A stretch of DNA of 64,000 nucleotides from Planctomycetota bacterium. GTDB lineage: Bacteria > Planctomycetota > UBA8742 > UBA2392. The translations under genes were made by a program, and so were the position numbers. The stretch's first letter is position 1; every line of letters starts with the position of its first letter. The notes under the pieces were generated by a model that was not told where the DNA came from, made no database searches, and saw nothing but the letters and a program-made list of their open reading frames with translations. The stretch is taken from positions 1-64,000 of the forward strand of contig JACKIE010000015.1 in NCBI GenBank assembly GCA_020638635.1, in the 5' to 3' direction. Shown here piece after piece: positions 34,381 through 41,914 of this stretch.

Positions 34381-34436
34381 ACACGAAGAAACGAAGGGAC
34401 TGCAGTGTAGTTCTTCGCTGCTTCGTTCCTTCGTGT
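34381..34436. repeat. Inverted repeat of GAAGAAACGAAG-type words
   Basis: Left arm 34381-34396 and right arm 34421-34436 pair with one mismatch over 16 bp. The words ACGAAG and TTCGT repeat inside. It lies in the gap upstream of 34465 and downstream of the membrane-protein start. Confidence 0.7.
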
Positions 34437-34465
34437 AAATCCCCCTGGAGTGAGCGCGTTTCTCC

Positions 34466-34886
34466 CTACGGCGTTACTCCCGCGGACCATTGGAATTCCG
34501 GCGTGGAGTCGTCGAAGCCGGCGCTGCACTGGCAGACGGGCTGGTCATACTTGACCAGTGTAGCGCGCAAGGTGAAGCGCTTGCCATCGGATTCGACCTG
34601 GTCGTCGAACACTGCGTGGCGCGTTTCCAGCGCTTCCTTGGGTACGCCCATGGCGATCAGGGTAGTTTCGATGCGGCTGTGGCGCTGCCGGTACCGGCGC
34701 GCCTGTGGGCGTAAACCGTGCCCCCCGGGGTCGCGATCCGTGTCGCGGATCAGCTGCGGACGGGAAACAGCGTTGAGCGGTTCCCCGGGGGGGCCGGATG
34801 GCGCATTGCGCGGGCAATCGACCGTAGCCGTGCGGATTGCCAGTGTAGCTGCGCTCGAAGAGGCGCAGGTCAGGCTCGAAGTCCAT
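34466..34886 (-). pseudogene. Frameshifted paralogue of the upstream small protein
   Basis: Read from ATG 34886, the frame (MDFEPDLRLFERSYTG) makes sense until about residue 33, then runs into Arg/Pro-rich noise. A frame with sensible composition resumes (GEPLNAVSRPQLIRD) and continues to the stop at 34466. The switch occurs at a run of seven G (34787-34793). The C-terminal part (SRIETTLIAMGVPKEAL) aligns with SRVAQ/LSEMGVEPRELKG in the upstream neighbour, which supports the reconstructed reading. A sequencing or assembly indel would also explain it. Confidence 0.6.
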
Positions 34887-34889
34887 GTG

Positions 34890-35132
34890 TTACTTCCACT
34901 CGATCCGGTTCCCGTCCGATTCGAAGTTGAAGTACAGGCGTCCTGTGCCGTCCGCGCCGTTTTCTGCCCTGGCGACCAGGTACCAACCTTGCTCGTCCCG
35001 ATAGATTGTGTCTTCAACCCGGAAGTACTGGCCTTTCAGCTCTCGGGGCTCCACACCCATCTCGCTCAGGCTCTGCGCTACACGGCCGGAGCGTCTGTAC
35101 TCGATGCGCGCGGAACTCCAGGCTGAACTCAT
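34890..35132 (-). CDS. Small beta-domain protein, paralogue of the downstream gene
   Basis: 80 residues. ATG 35132 has GGAGGG upstream. The central segment (VAQSLSEMGVEPRELKG) precedes a beta-rich part (YFRVEDTIYRDEQGWYLVAR) and an acidic end. Its stop is 3 bp before the ATG of the frameshifted paralogue, so the two make a tandem duplicated pair. No family recognised. Confidence 0.6.
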   Translation of the reverse strand: MSSAWSSARIEYRRSGRVAQSLSEMGVEPRELKGQYFRVEDTIYRDEQGWYLVARAENGADGTGRLYFNFESDGNRIEWK

Positions 35133-35168
35133 CAGAAGCTCGCCCTCCGACCGGCGGGCGTCGCGCGT

Positions 35169-35375
35169 TCAGGAACTGATCAGCGGAATCGCCGCCAGGC
35201 CCAGGATGATAAAGAACATGCTGACGAGGCTGACCTTCAGGAGTGCCCCCAGCCCCTTCGATCGATAGGCCGAAGGCTGGTTGGTCAGGGGCGTCGTGGG
35301 TCGGTGCAGCGTCCTGGTGCAGGGCAACGGCGCAGGTCTGCCCTTCCAGTAGCTCGAGTACGGCGCCTGCTGCAC
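35169..35375 (-). CDS. Small C-terminally anchored membrane protein
   Basis: 68 residues from a GTG at 35375. The first 45 are Pro/Arg/Thr-rich. The last 20 (VSMFFIILGLAAIPLISS) form one membrane helix at the very end. The weak start and SD (GGGGA) leave doubt, but the clean helix and the 36-bp gap to the next gene support it. Confidence 0.45.
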   Translation of the reverse strand: MQQAPYSSYWKGRPAPLPCTRTLHRPTTPLTNQPSAYRSKGLGALLKVSLVSMFFIILGLAAIPLISS

Positions 35376-35523
35376 GGTGTCCCCCGTATCACCTATATGT
35401 CATGCTAATGTCATACACCGCAATCGAGGAGTTGTCAAAAAATCACAGCGAATTGTCTGCAAAGCCCTCTAAATATGGGTTTTCCGGGCAAATCGCTCCC
35501 TTGGGCTGCCATCTCGCCGCAGA

Positions 35524-36486
35524 GTGTTTATAAAGGGCTTCAAGCAGCTCGCTCCTGGATGCCCTTTGATGCCCTTCGGCCGTAAAGTTTCGCGCGACCA
35601 CCTGGTGCGTTATGCCGGCAAACTGCTGGTGGACACGGCCGAGAAGAAGCCCGAGATCCTGCAGCTGGGGGCGTCGCGCCGCAACGTCACCCTGGCGTAC
35701 CTCGACATCTGGGGCTTCACCGAGGTCACCAGTTACGCGTCGCCGGACGCTGTGGTGGGCCTGCTGTGCGAATACTTCTCGCGCATGACCAGCCTGATCC
35801 GCGGCAATCTCGGCTTCGTGGACAAGTTCTTCGGCGACGCCATCTTCGCCATTTTCGGCGCGCCCGTGGACGACGCCGATCACCCGCTGCACGCCTGCAA
35901 GGCCGCCTACTCCGCCCTGCGCGAGACTTACAAGATGGCCGCCGAGTGGCAGATCAAGGGCTTCGGGCGAATCAGCCAGAGCATCGGCCTGGTTACCGGC
36001 CCGGCCATCGTGGGCAACATCGGCACCAACGAGCGCGCGATGTATACCGCGATCGGCGAGGCCGTCAACCTGACCGTGCAGTTGCAGCAGGCTTCGCGGC
36101 TGTACCGCTCGCCGGTGATCATCTCGCGCGAGACCAACCTGGCAGTGAAAGAGCAGTTCCTGACTCGCGAGCTGGACATCGTGAAGGTGCAGGGCTCGGA
36201 CCGCGTGACGCCGATCTTTGAGCTGGTGGGGCCGCGCGAAGACGTGCCGGACCAGAACCGCATGATGGTCGAGATTTTCGAGCGCGGGCTGAAAAGCTTC
36301 CGGGAGCGCGACTGGGACCGCGCCGAAAAACGCTTCGCCGACGCCGACAAGATCACCGGCGACGACGGCCCCTCGCGCCTGTACCTGCGGCGCTGCGCGC
36401 TATACCGCAAGCACCCCCCACCACCGGAGTGGGACATGGTGCATGCCCACACCCTGCGGCTCGGCGAAATCGGGCCCAAGCCATGA
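35524..36486 (+). CDS. Class III adenylate/guanylate cyclase-like protein
   Basis: 320 residues from GTG 35524 (or ATG 35569). The cyclase homology domain (about 45-240) carries both metal-binding Asp candidates: LDIWGF near residue 61 and FFGDAIFAIFG near 105. It also has AMYTAIGEAVNLT. The segment before it (FGRKVSRDHLVRYAG) is the usual short linker. The C-terminal 80 residues are a helical tail. The cyclic nucleotide made cannot be decided. Its stop overlaps the next ATG. Confidence 0.82.
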   Translation: MFIKGFKQLAPGCPLMPFGRKVSRDHLVRYAGKLLVDTAEKKPEILQLGASRRNVTLAYLDIWGFTEVTSYASPDAVVGLLCEYFSRMTSLIRGNLGFVDKFFGDAIFAIFGAPVDDADHPLHACKAAYSALRETYKMAAEWQIKGFGRISQSIGLVTGPAIVGNIGTNERAMYTAIGEAVNLTVQLQQASRLYRSPVIISRETNLAVKEQFLTRELDIVKVQGSDRVTPIFELVGPREDVPDQNRMMVEIFERGLKSFRERDWDRAEKRFADADKITGDDGPSRLYLRRCALYRKHPPPPEWDMVHAHTLRLGEIGPKP

Positions 36487-37262
36487 ACGAAGCGAAGCCG
36501 CTGCCCATCACCACGCCTTTGCCGGGCGGACTCAAGGGCTTCGTCTCGGGTTTCAGCGCATTCGCGGTGGGCCTCAAGTTGGTGTTCCCCGGCGGCGGGC
36601 TGTTCCGCTACGCGCTGGCGCCCATTGTGCTGTCCGTTTTCGTGCTAACCGGTGTGGCCGCGGGCGCGTTCTTCGCCGCGAAGTACTGGCTGGTGGAGTG
36701 GCTGCAGCAGGGCTGGGCCGGCTGGCTGGGCGGCGTGCTGGCGTTTCTGCTGACGCTGGTGATCGCGTACTTCCTGTTCGTGCCGGTGATGACGGTTTTC
36801 GCGCCGCTGTTCATCGACCCGATCTGCGAGAAAGTCCACCAGCGCTACACCGGCGCCGACCTGATCGGCGAGCGCTCGGCCCAGCAGTTCATCAAGCGCC
36901 AGTTGTTCGCCCTGGTGCAGTCGCTGAAGTGGACGCTGGTGGTGCTGTTGATCCAGCTGCCCCTGGCGATCGGCGCGCTGCTGACCGGAGTGCTGGCCTT
37001 CGTGGCGATACCCGTGGGCGCCATCATCATGGGCGCTGACCTGATGGACTACCCGTTGGCCCTGAAGCACTACACCGTCTCCCGGAAGCTGGGCTGGAGC
37101 AAGCGTCACTTCTGGCCCGCCGTGGGCATGGGCTCGGCCGCCAGCCTGCTGCTGCTGGTGCCGGGCCTGAACCTGTTCGTGGCTCCGGCGGGCGCGGCGG
37201 CGGCGACGCTGCTGATGATGGCCACCGGCGGTGGTTCCCCGGAAAGCAGTGAACATCCGTAA
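36483..37262 (+). CDS. EI24/CysZ-like membrane protein
   Basis: 259 residues from ATG 36483, overlapping the cyclase stop (ATGA). It has five to six membrane helices (YALAPIVLSVFVLTGVAAGA, LAFLLTLVIAYFLFVPVMTV, LLIQLPLAIGALLTGVLAFV and the C-terminal PGLNLFVAPAGAAAATLLMM) and the conserved F-x-P-L-x-x-P-x-C loop region (FAPLFIDPICEKVH) typical of the EI24/CysZ family. CysZ members move sulfate, but membership alone does not fix a substrate. Confidence 0.82.
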   Translation: MNEAKPLPITTPLPGGLKGFVSGFSAFAVGLKLVFPGGGLFRYALAPIVLSVFVLTGVAAGAFFAAKYWLVEWLQQGWAGWLGGVLAFLLTLVIAYFLFVPVMTVFAPLFIDPICEKVHQRYTGADLIGERSAQQFIKRQLFALVQSLKWTLVVLLIQLPLAIGALLTGVLAFVAIPVGAIIMGADLMDYPLALKHYTVSRKLGWSKRHFWPAVGMGSAASLLLLVPGLNLFVAPAGAAAATLLMMATGGGSPESSEHP

Positions 37263-37273
37263 GAAAAGCCCGT

Positions 37274-37279
37274 TATAAT
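37274..37279 (+). promoter_or_regulatory. -10 element candidate upstream of the M23 peptidase
   Basis: TATAAT at 37274-37279 with no clear -35 (TGAACA lies 18 bp before). It is 66 bp before the ATG at 37345. A GCGTGG/CCACGC stem is nearby. Confidence 0.4.
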
Positions 37280-37344
37280 CGACAACCTGTTAAGCGTGGC
37301 TCGGGAGCTATTCCACGCAACCCTGGGCAGAGGGTCAGGTATCA

Positions 37345-38610
37345 ATGCCGGACAACGCTGAATCGCACGAACGCACGCCGCATTTCCGAAAAGATCGCCG
37401 CGCCTGGATGCAGGCCGTGGGGCTGACCGTAGCCGCTTCGGCCTTGGGTCCGGCCCTGTTCGCCCAAAGTAAAAAGAAGGGCGACGACGAACTCAGTGAA
37501 GAAGAGCTGCAGAAGGCCTACGAAGAAACCGAGAAGCTGGTTTCCAAGGGCAGCACCGACGACCGCCCGGGCATCGCGCCCTGGCAGCAGAAGCAGGGCG
37601 TGGGCCTGCAGTGGCCGGCCAAGTACTACCTGCCCTGGCCGGCGGGCGTCGGCCACCAGGTGTACCAGAGTTGGAACGGCAACAAGATCGGCCCGCCGCG
37701 CGCCACCCACATGAAGGCGCAGAACTTCTACGCCTGGGACTTCCACATCCAGCGCGGCCAGTACATCTGCGCAGCGCGAGACGGCAAGGTCACCAACGTG
37801 GTGGACAACGAGCCCGCGGGCAACGAGAACGCCAACGTCATCTACATCGAGCACGCGGACGGTGAAACCAGCGTGTACGCCCACAACGGCAGCAACACCG
37901 CGCTGGTGGCCGTGGGCGACAAGGTGCTGGCCGGGCAGAAGATCTGCCAGGGTAGCAACGAGTCGATGCACCTGCACTTCTGCATCTGGAAGGGCATGAT
38001 CGACTACCCCTGCCGTTTCATGGATTTCGCGGCGGACAACGGCGTACCCCAGTACGGCACCAACCCGGTATCCGGCAACACAGGACCCGACAATGTGCTG
38101 CTGACCGAGATCAAGGCCAACTATGCCAAGGGCGAAGCCGCGTTCGCGCAAAAGCAGTACCTGCAGGCGCTGAATTTCTACCTGGCGGCCACGGCCGTCG
38201 AGGTGCGCATTGAGGAATACGAATCTTCGCTGGAGCGCATCGAGGAGTGTCGCCAGCTGGTAGACGCTGAGATCGCGGAGGCGATTGCGGAAGCCAAGAA
38301 CGGCGACTTTAAGGGCGCGGAGAAGCGCTTCAACGAGATCAAGAAGAAGTACGGCGACTACGCCAAGGGGCGCATCGACGAAGCGCTGAAGGAACTGGAG
38401 AACGACCCCAAGTTCAAGGAGTGGGTGAACAAACAGCGCTCGGAGCGGCTCTGGATTGCGGCCCGTAAGGCCGAAAAGTTTGAGGAGTGGGACGACGCGG
38501 AGAAGTACTACAAGCAGATCCGCGACCTCTACAAGAAGGGCGACCCGGAGTACGAAGAGGCCAGGAAGAAACTCACCAAGATCAAGATGGCCAAGATTCT
38601 GGAAGAGTAG
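37345..38610 (+). CDS. Tat-exported M23-family peptidase with helical-repeat tail
   Basis: 421 residues. The N-terminus (DRRAWMQAVGLTVAASALG) has the twin-Arg pattern and a hydrophobic core, suggesting Tat export. Residues about 90-250 form an M23/LytM-like domain: FYAWDFHI matches the first metal-ligand region and MHLHF the H-x-H ligand pair. Known members cleave peptidoglycan cross-links. The rest (250-421) is a helical domain with Lys/Glu-rich TPR-like repeats. A strong terminator follows. Confidence 0.82.
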   Translation: MPDNAESHERTPHFRKDRRAWMQAVGLTVAASALGPALFAQSKKKGDDELSEEELQKAYEETEKLVSKGSTDDRPGIAPWQQKQGVGLQWPAKYYLPWPAGVGHQVYQSWNGNKIGPPRATHMKAQNFYAWDFHIQRGQYICAARDGKVTNVVDNEPAGNENANVIYIEHADGETSVYAHNGSNTALVAVGDKVLAGQKICQGSNESMHLHFCIWKGMIDYPCRFMDFAADNGVPQYGTNPVSGNTGPDNVLLTEIKANYAKGEAAFAQKQYLQALNFYLAATAVEVRIEEYESSLERIEECRQLVDAEIAEAIAEAKNGDFKGAEKRFNEIKKKYGDYAKGRIDEALKELENDPKFKEWVNKQRSERLWIAARKAEKFEEWDDAEKYYKQIRDLYKKGDPEYEEARKKLTKIKMAKILEE

Positions 38611-38626
38611 CCAAGATGTGGTCAGT

Positions 38627-38660
38627 ACGACCCCGCCGAATCAGGCGGGGTCGTTATTTT
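38627..38660 (+). terminator. Intrinsic terminator after the M23 peptidase gene
   Basis: An 11-bp stem (ACGACCCCGCC, 38627-38637, with its complement at 38644-38654), 6-nt loop and TATTTT. Confidence 0.85.
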
Positions 38661-38682
38661 CCAGCCAGCGCTCGGAGTCCTG

Positions 38683-38946
38683 CTAGCCATGAAACAGCCC
38701 GACCACGAACACCTGCCCATCGGCGAATTCGTAGACAATGGCGTGGTTGAACACCTTGAGACGAACGGCGCGAAACTGCTTCCGCCAGGCGGCGGCGCTT
38801 TGTGGGAAGTCACGCACGCGCTTCAGGGCGTGGTCTACGGCCTGCTCGAACTCCGCGCCCCGGCCGGGGCGGTGCAACTCGTACCACGCGATGTTGGCTT
38901 CAAGCTCGGCCAGAAATCGGCGGCTGAAGCGAAGAGACGCGCTCAT
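38683..38946 (-). CDS. ParE/RelE-type toxin
   Basis: 87 residues. The pattern FSRRFLAELEANIAWYEL followed by FPQSAAAWRKQF and VRLKVFNHAIVYEF fits the RelE/ParE superfamily (a compact alpha-beta fold). The ATG overlaps the antitoxin stop (ATGA), giving translational coupling. ParE-type members poison gyrase and RelE types cut mRNA. The sequence cannot decide between them. Confidence 0.85.
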   Translation of the reverse strand: MSASLRFSRRFLAELEANIAWYELHRPGRGAEFEQAVDHALKRVRDFPQSAAAWRKQFRAVRLKVFNHAIVYEFADGQVFVVGLFHG

Positions 38947-39164
38947 GCGTCCCAGCCGCGCTGCCGGCAGAGTTCATCCCACGAAATTGCGCTTGCAGGA
39001 TCGGCCTTCATCTCGGCCAGCCTGCGCTCGCACTCGGCAAGCAGGTCTTCACCCTTCGGCAGATCCGTGCCGGTGGCGAGGCTGTCCCAGATGCGGGCAA
39101 TCAACTCCAGCCGCTGTTCGCGGCTCAGGTTCATGTACCACTTGGATTCAAGCGCATGCGCCAT
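38943..39164 (-). CDS. Addiction-module antitoxin component (TIGR02574-like)
   Basis: 73 residues from ATG 39164. The pattern LSREQRLELIARIWDSLA followed by ECERRLAEMKADPASAISW and WDELC-like ending is characteristic of this antitoxin family, usually paired with ParE/RelE toxins. The open frame extends upstream but includes the divergent gene's leader and no SD. It is 91 bp from the divergent UbiA gene start. Confidence 0.85.
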   Translation of the reverse strand: MAHALESKWYMNLSREQRLELIARIWDSLATGTDLPKGEDLLAECERRLAEMKADPASAISWDELCRQRGWDA

Positions 39165-39255
39165 GTTCACATTACAGCATCGAAACACGTTGAAGTCAGC
39201 ACTGGACCCCCAAATGCCCTGCTGACGCGGACCGCGTTGCACGTATCCTGTGGCC

Positions 39256-40257
39256 ATGTCGGCCACGTACTTTCCTTCCGATGAAATCGTCTCGCGCTAT
39301 CGGGGGCGGCGCGCGCTTGGCGGCTACCTGCGCCTGGCGCGGCCTTTCACGCTGCTGGCGCCGGCGCTGGGCATGGCCTCGGGCGGGATCGTGGCCTACT
39401 TCGCCGACGGCGCCAAACCTCTGCACGGCGCCGATTTCCTGCGGGTGCTGCTGCTGGGCACCATCGCCGCAGCCCTGCTGAACGCTGCCAGCAACGCCCT
39501 GAACCAGATTTTCGACCTCGATATCGACCGCATCAACAAACCCGGACGTCCGCTCTGCACTGGCGACGTCTCGGCGCTTGGCGCCGGGATCTTCGCCGCG
39601 ATCACGCTGGCGCTGGCGCTGGTGCTGGCCACGGTTGTCAGCACCCTGACCCGCAACTGGGCCACGCTGGCGCTGTTCGCGGCGGCATCTGCGTTCAGCG
39701 TTGCCTACAGCGTGCCGCCGCTGCGCATGAAGGCGCGGGGCTGGTGGGCGAACCTGACGGTCGCACTGCCGCGCGGCACGCTGCTGAAAGTCGCAGGCTG
39801 GAGCCTGGCCCAAAGCGTGCTGTCGATCGAGGCCTGGTTCATCGGCCTGGTGATGGGCCTGTTCCTGGTCGGCGCCACCACCACCAAGGACTTTGCCGAC
39901 GTGCGCGGCGACGCGGCCTACGGCGTGAAGACCCTGCCCGTGATGTACGGGCCGGCCAAGGCCGCGAAACTGGTGGCGCCCTTCATTGTGCTGCCGTTCC
40001 TGCTGCTGCCGCTGGGCGCGCTGACCGGCGTGCTGACCGGCCACCTGGTTGACCTGGTGATGCTGGGCGCGATCTGCGCCCTGTGGGGCGCGCACATTGC
40101 AGCGCGCATCATGGGCGACCCGGAGTCGCTGACCACCACGGAAAACCACCCGGCCTGGCGCCACATGTACTACCTGATGCTGTTCATCCAGGTCGGCTTC
40201 GTGTTCGCTTACGTCCCCTACGACTTCTACGGCAGCCTGATCCGGAAGCTTTCATGA
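39256..40257 (+). CDS. UbiA-family prenyltransferase
   Basis: 333 residues from ATG 39256 (a GTG six bases upstream is equally possible). It has eight to nine membrane helices. The prenyl-diphosphate/Mg motif NALNQIFDLDIDR near residue 80-92 (N-x-x-x-D-x-x-x-D) and the second Asp-rich region DFADVRGD near 213 are intact. Family members attach prenyl groups to aromatic or similar acceptors in quinone, heme or lipid synthesis. The exact acceptor is unclear. It overlaps the aminotransferase start, so the two are coupled. Confidence 0.85.
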   Translation: MSATYFPSDEIVSRYRGRRALGGYLRLARPFTLLAPALGMASGGIVAYFADGAKPLHGADFLRVLLLGTIAAALLNAASNALNQIFDLDIDRINKPGRPLCTGDVSALGAGIFAAITLALALVLATVVSTLTRNWATLALFAAASAFSVAYSVPPLRMKARGWWANLTVALPRGTLLKVAGWSLAQSVLSIEAWFIGLVMGLFLVGATTTKDFADVRGDAAYGVKTLPVMYGPAKAAKLVAPFIVLPFLLLPLGALTGVLTGHLVDLVMLGAICALWGAHIAARIMGDPESLTTTENHPAWRHMYYLMLFIQVGFVFAYVPYDFYGSLIRKLS

Positions 40258-41414
40258 AGAGCCGCATCGCGAGGCGCATGCAGAACCTGGTGCAGTCGGA
40301 CATCCGCCGCCTCACCATCGAGTGCGACAAGGTCGGCGGCATCAACCTGGGGCAGGGCATATGCGACCTGCCCACCCACCCGCTGGTGAAGCAGGGCGCC
40401 ATCGAGGCCATTCAGGGCGGCAAGGCAATCTACACCCACGCCCGCGGGCTGATCGAGCTGCGCCGCAAGGTCAGCGAGAAACTCAAGCAATTCAACTGCC
40501 TTGAGTACGACCCCGATACGGAACTCTGCATCACCGTCGGCAGCAGCGGGGCGTTTGCCTGCTCCGTGCTGGCCACCCTGAACCCCGGCGACGAAGTCAT
40601 CTTGGTCGAGCCGTTCTACGGTTATCACCTGAACACGCTGCTGATGGCGGGCATCACGCCGCGTTACGCGCGCATGGACCTGGCCACCATGACTCTTGAC
40701 AGGTCAAGTTTCGAGAGCGCGATCAGCGAACGCACCCGCGGCATCGTGGTCTGCACGCCCAGCAACCCGGGCGGCATGGTGTACTCGCGCGCCGACCTGG
40801 AGTGGCTGGCCGGCCTTGCCGTGAAGCACGACCTGCTGGTCTACAGCGACGAAATTTACGAGTACATCACCTACGACGGCCTGAAGCACGTCAGCGCCGC
40901 CACCGTGCCCGGCCTGCGCGAGCGCACAATGACGCTGGGTGGCTACAGCAAGACCTTCAGCATCACCGGCTGGCGCATCGGCTACCTGGCAGCGCCCGCG
41001 GACATCATGGACAAGGCCGCCGTCGCCAGTGACCTGCTGTACATCTGCGCCCCCCACCCGCTGCAGCGCGGCGTGCTGAAGGGTCTGGACGCGCCCGCCA
41101 GCTTCTATGAAGAGATGCGCCAGGATTACGAGGCCGGCCGAAAGATGATCTGCGAAGCGCTGGAGGCCGGCGGCTTCAAACCGTACTGGCCCAAGGGCAG
41201 CTACTACGTGATGGCCGACTTTTCTGCGCACGGCTGGGAGGACGACCAGCAGGCGGCCATGGAGCTGCTGCAGCGCGCCAAGGTGGCGGCCATTCCCGGG
41301 AGCGCGTTCTACGAGCCGGGCTCAGGCCGCGGCAGTAGGCAGCTGCGCTTCTGCTACGCCAAAGAACACGCTGTGCTGGAAGAAGCCTGCAAGCGAATAC
41401 GGGCGCTGAAGTGA
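40254..41414 (+). CDS. PLP-dependent class I/II aminotransferase
   Basis: 386 residues from ATG 40254, overlapping the UbiA stop. Motifs: NLGQGICDLPTHP in the N-terminal region, CTPSNPGGMVYSRADL, YSDEIYEYITYDG, and GGYSKTFSITGWRIG with the Schiff-base Lys near residue 232, then PKGSYYVMADFS near 315. This fits the aspartate-aminotransferase subfamily. Coupling to a prenyltransferase is unusual, so a link with amino acid-derived aromatic precursors is possible but speculative. Confidence 0.88.
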   Translation: MKSRIARRMQNLVQSDIRRLTIECDKVGGINLGQGICDLPTHPLVKQGAIEAIQGGKAIYTHARGLIELRRKVSEKLKQFNCLEYDPDTELCITVGSSGAFACSVLATLNPGDEVILVEPFYGYHLNTLLMAGITPRYARMDLATMTLDRSSFESAISERTRGIVVCTPSNPGGMVYSRADLEWLAGLAVKHDLLVYSDEIYEYITYDGLKHVSAATVPGLRERTMTLGGYSKTFSITGWRIGYLAAPADIMDKAAVASDLLYICAPHPLQRGVLKGLDAPASFYEEMRQDYEAGRKMICEALEAGGFKPYWPKGSYYVMADFSAHGWEDDQQAAMELLQRAKVAAIPGSAFYEPGSGRGSRQLRFCYAKEHAVLEEACKRIRALK

Positions 41415-41430
41415 GCGATGAAGCGTGATC

Positions 41431-41537
41431 AACAGCGAATTACCAACAACCAATTTTCAATTACCAATGGCCGGAGACCCGCGGAGCAGGCTGCCTTACA
41501 TTGGGAATTGGTAGTTGGTTATTGGTAATTTGCTGTT
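41431..41537. repeat. Inverted repeat of ACCAA/CCAATTA-type words
   Basis: Left arm 41431-41469 and right arm 41499-41537, 39 bp each, pair with about six mismatches. Each arm contains degenerate ACCAA or CAATT units. The right arm ends 2 bp before the ATG of the DUF1294 gene, so it could also affect its translation. Confidence 0.75.
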
Positions 41538-41539
41538 CC

Positions 41540-41857
41540 ATGACCATCCCCGCCGGAATCGCCGTCACCCTTCTGTTTATCACGAACCTGGCGGCATTTG
41601 TTGCGCAGGGCTGGGACAAGCGCCTGGCGCGCACGAACGCCAGATCGCGAACCCCCGAGCGCACGCTGCTGTTGCTTGGCCTGCCGCTGGCGGCGCCCGG
41701 GATGCTGCTTGGCATGCGGGTCTTTCGGCACAAGACGCAAAAGCGCAGCTTCCAGCTCAAGTCCGCTCTGGTGGTTTTCGCCAATCTGCTTACAGCGGCC
41801 GCGCTTGGCTGGTTGGCAATGCAAGGGGCGATCCGGCTTGAGCTTGCGCTTTACTAA
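41540..41857 (+). CDS. DUF1294 membrane protein
   Basis: 105 residues. The family hallmark is visible: QGWDKRLARTNARSRTPERT, LPLAAPGMLLGMRVFRHKTQKRSF and a final membrane helix. Two to three helices in total. Function is unknown for the family. The start just after the inverted repeat arm lacks a clear SD. Confidence 0.85.
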   Translation: MTIPAGIAVTLLFITNLAAFVAQGWDKRLARTNARSRTPERTLLLLGLPLAAPGMLLGMRVFRHKTQKRSFQLKSALVVFANLLTAAALGWLAMQGAIRLELALY

Positions 41858-41914
41858 CCCGGCGCGCGGGCGATAATGAAGCATGCCCTGAACCCTTCCC
41901 CGTGGGTTTGACGG

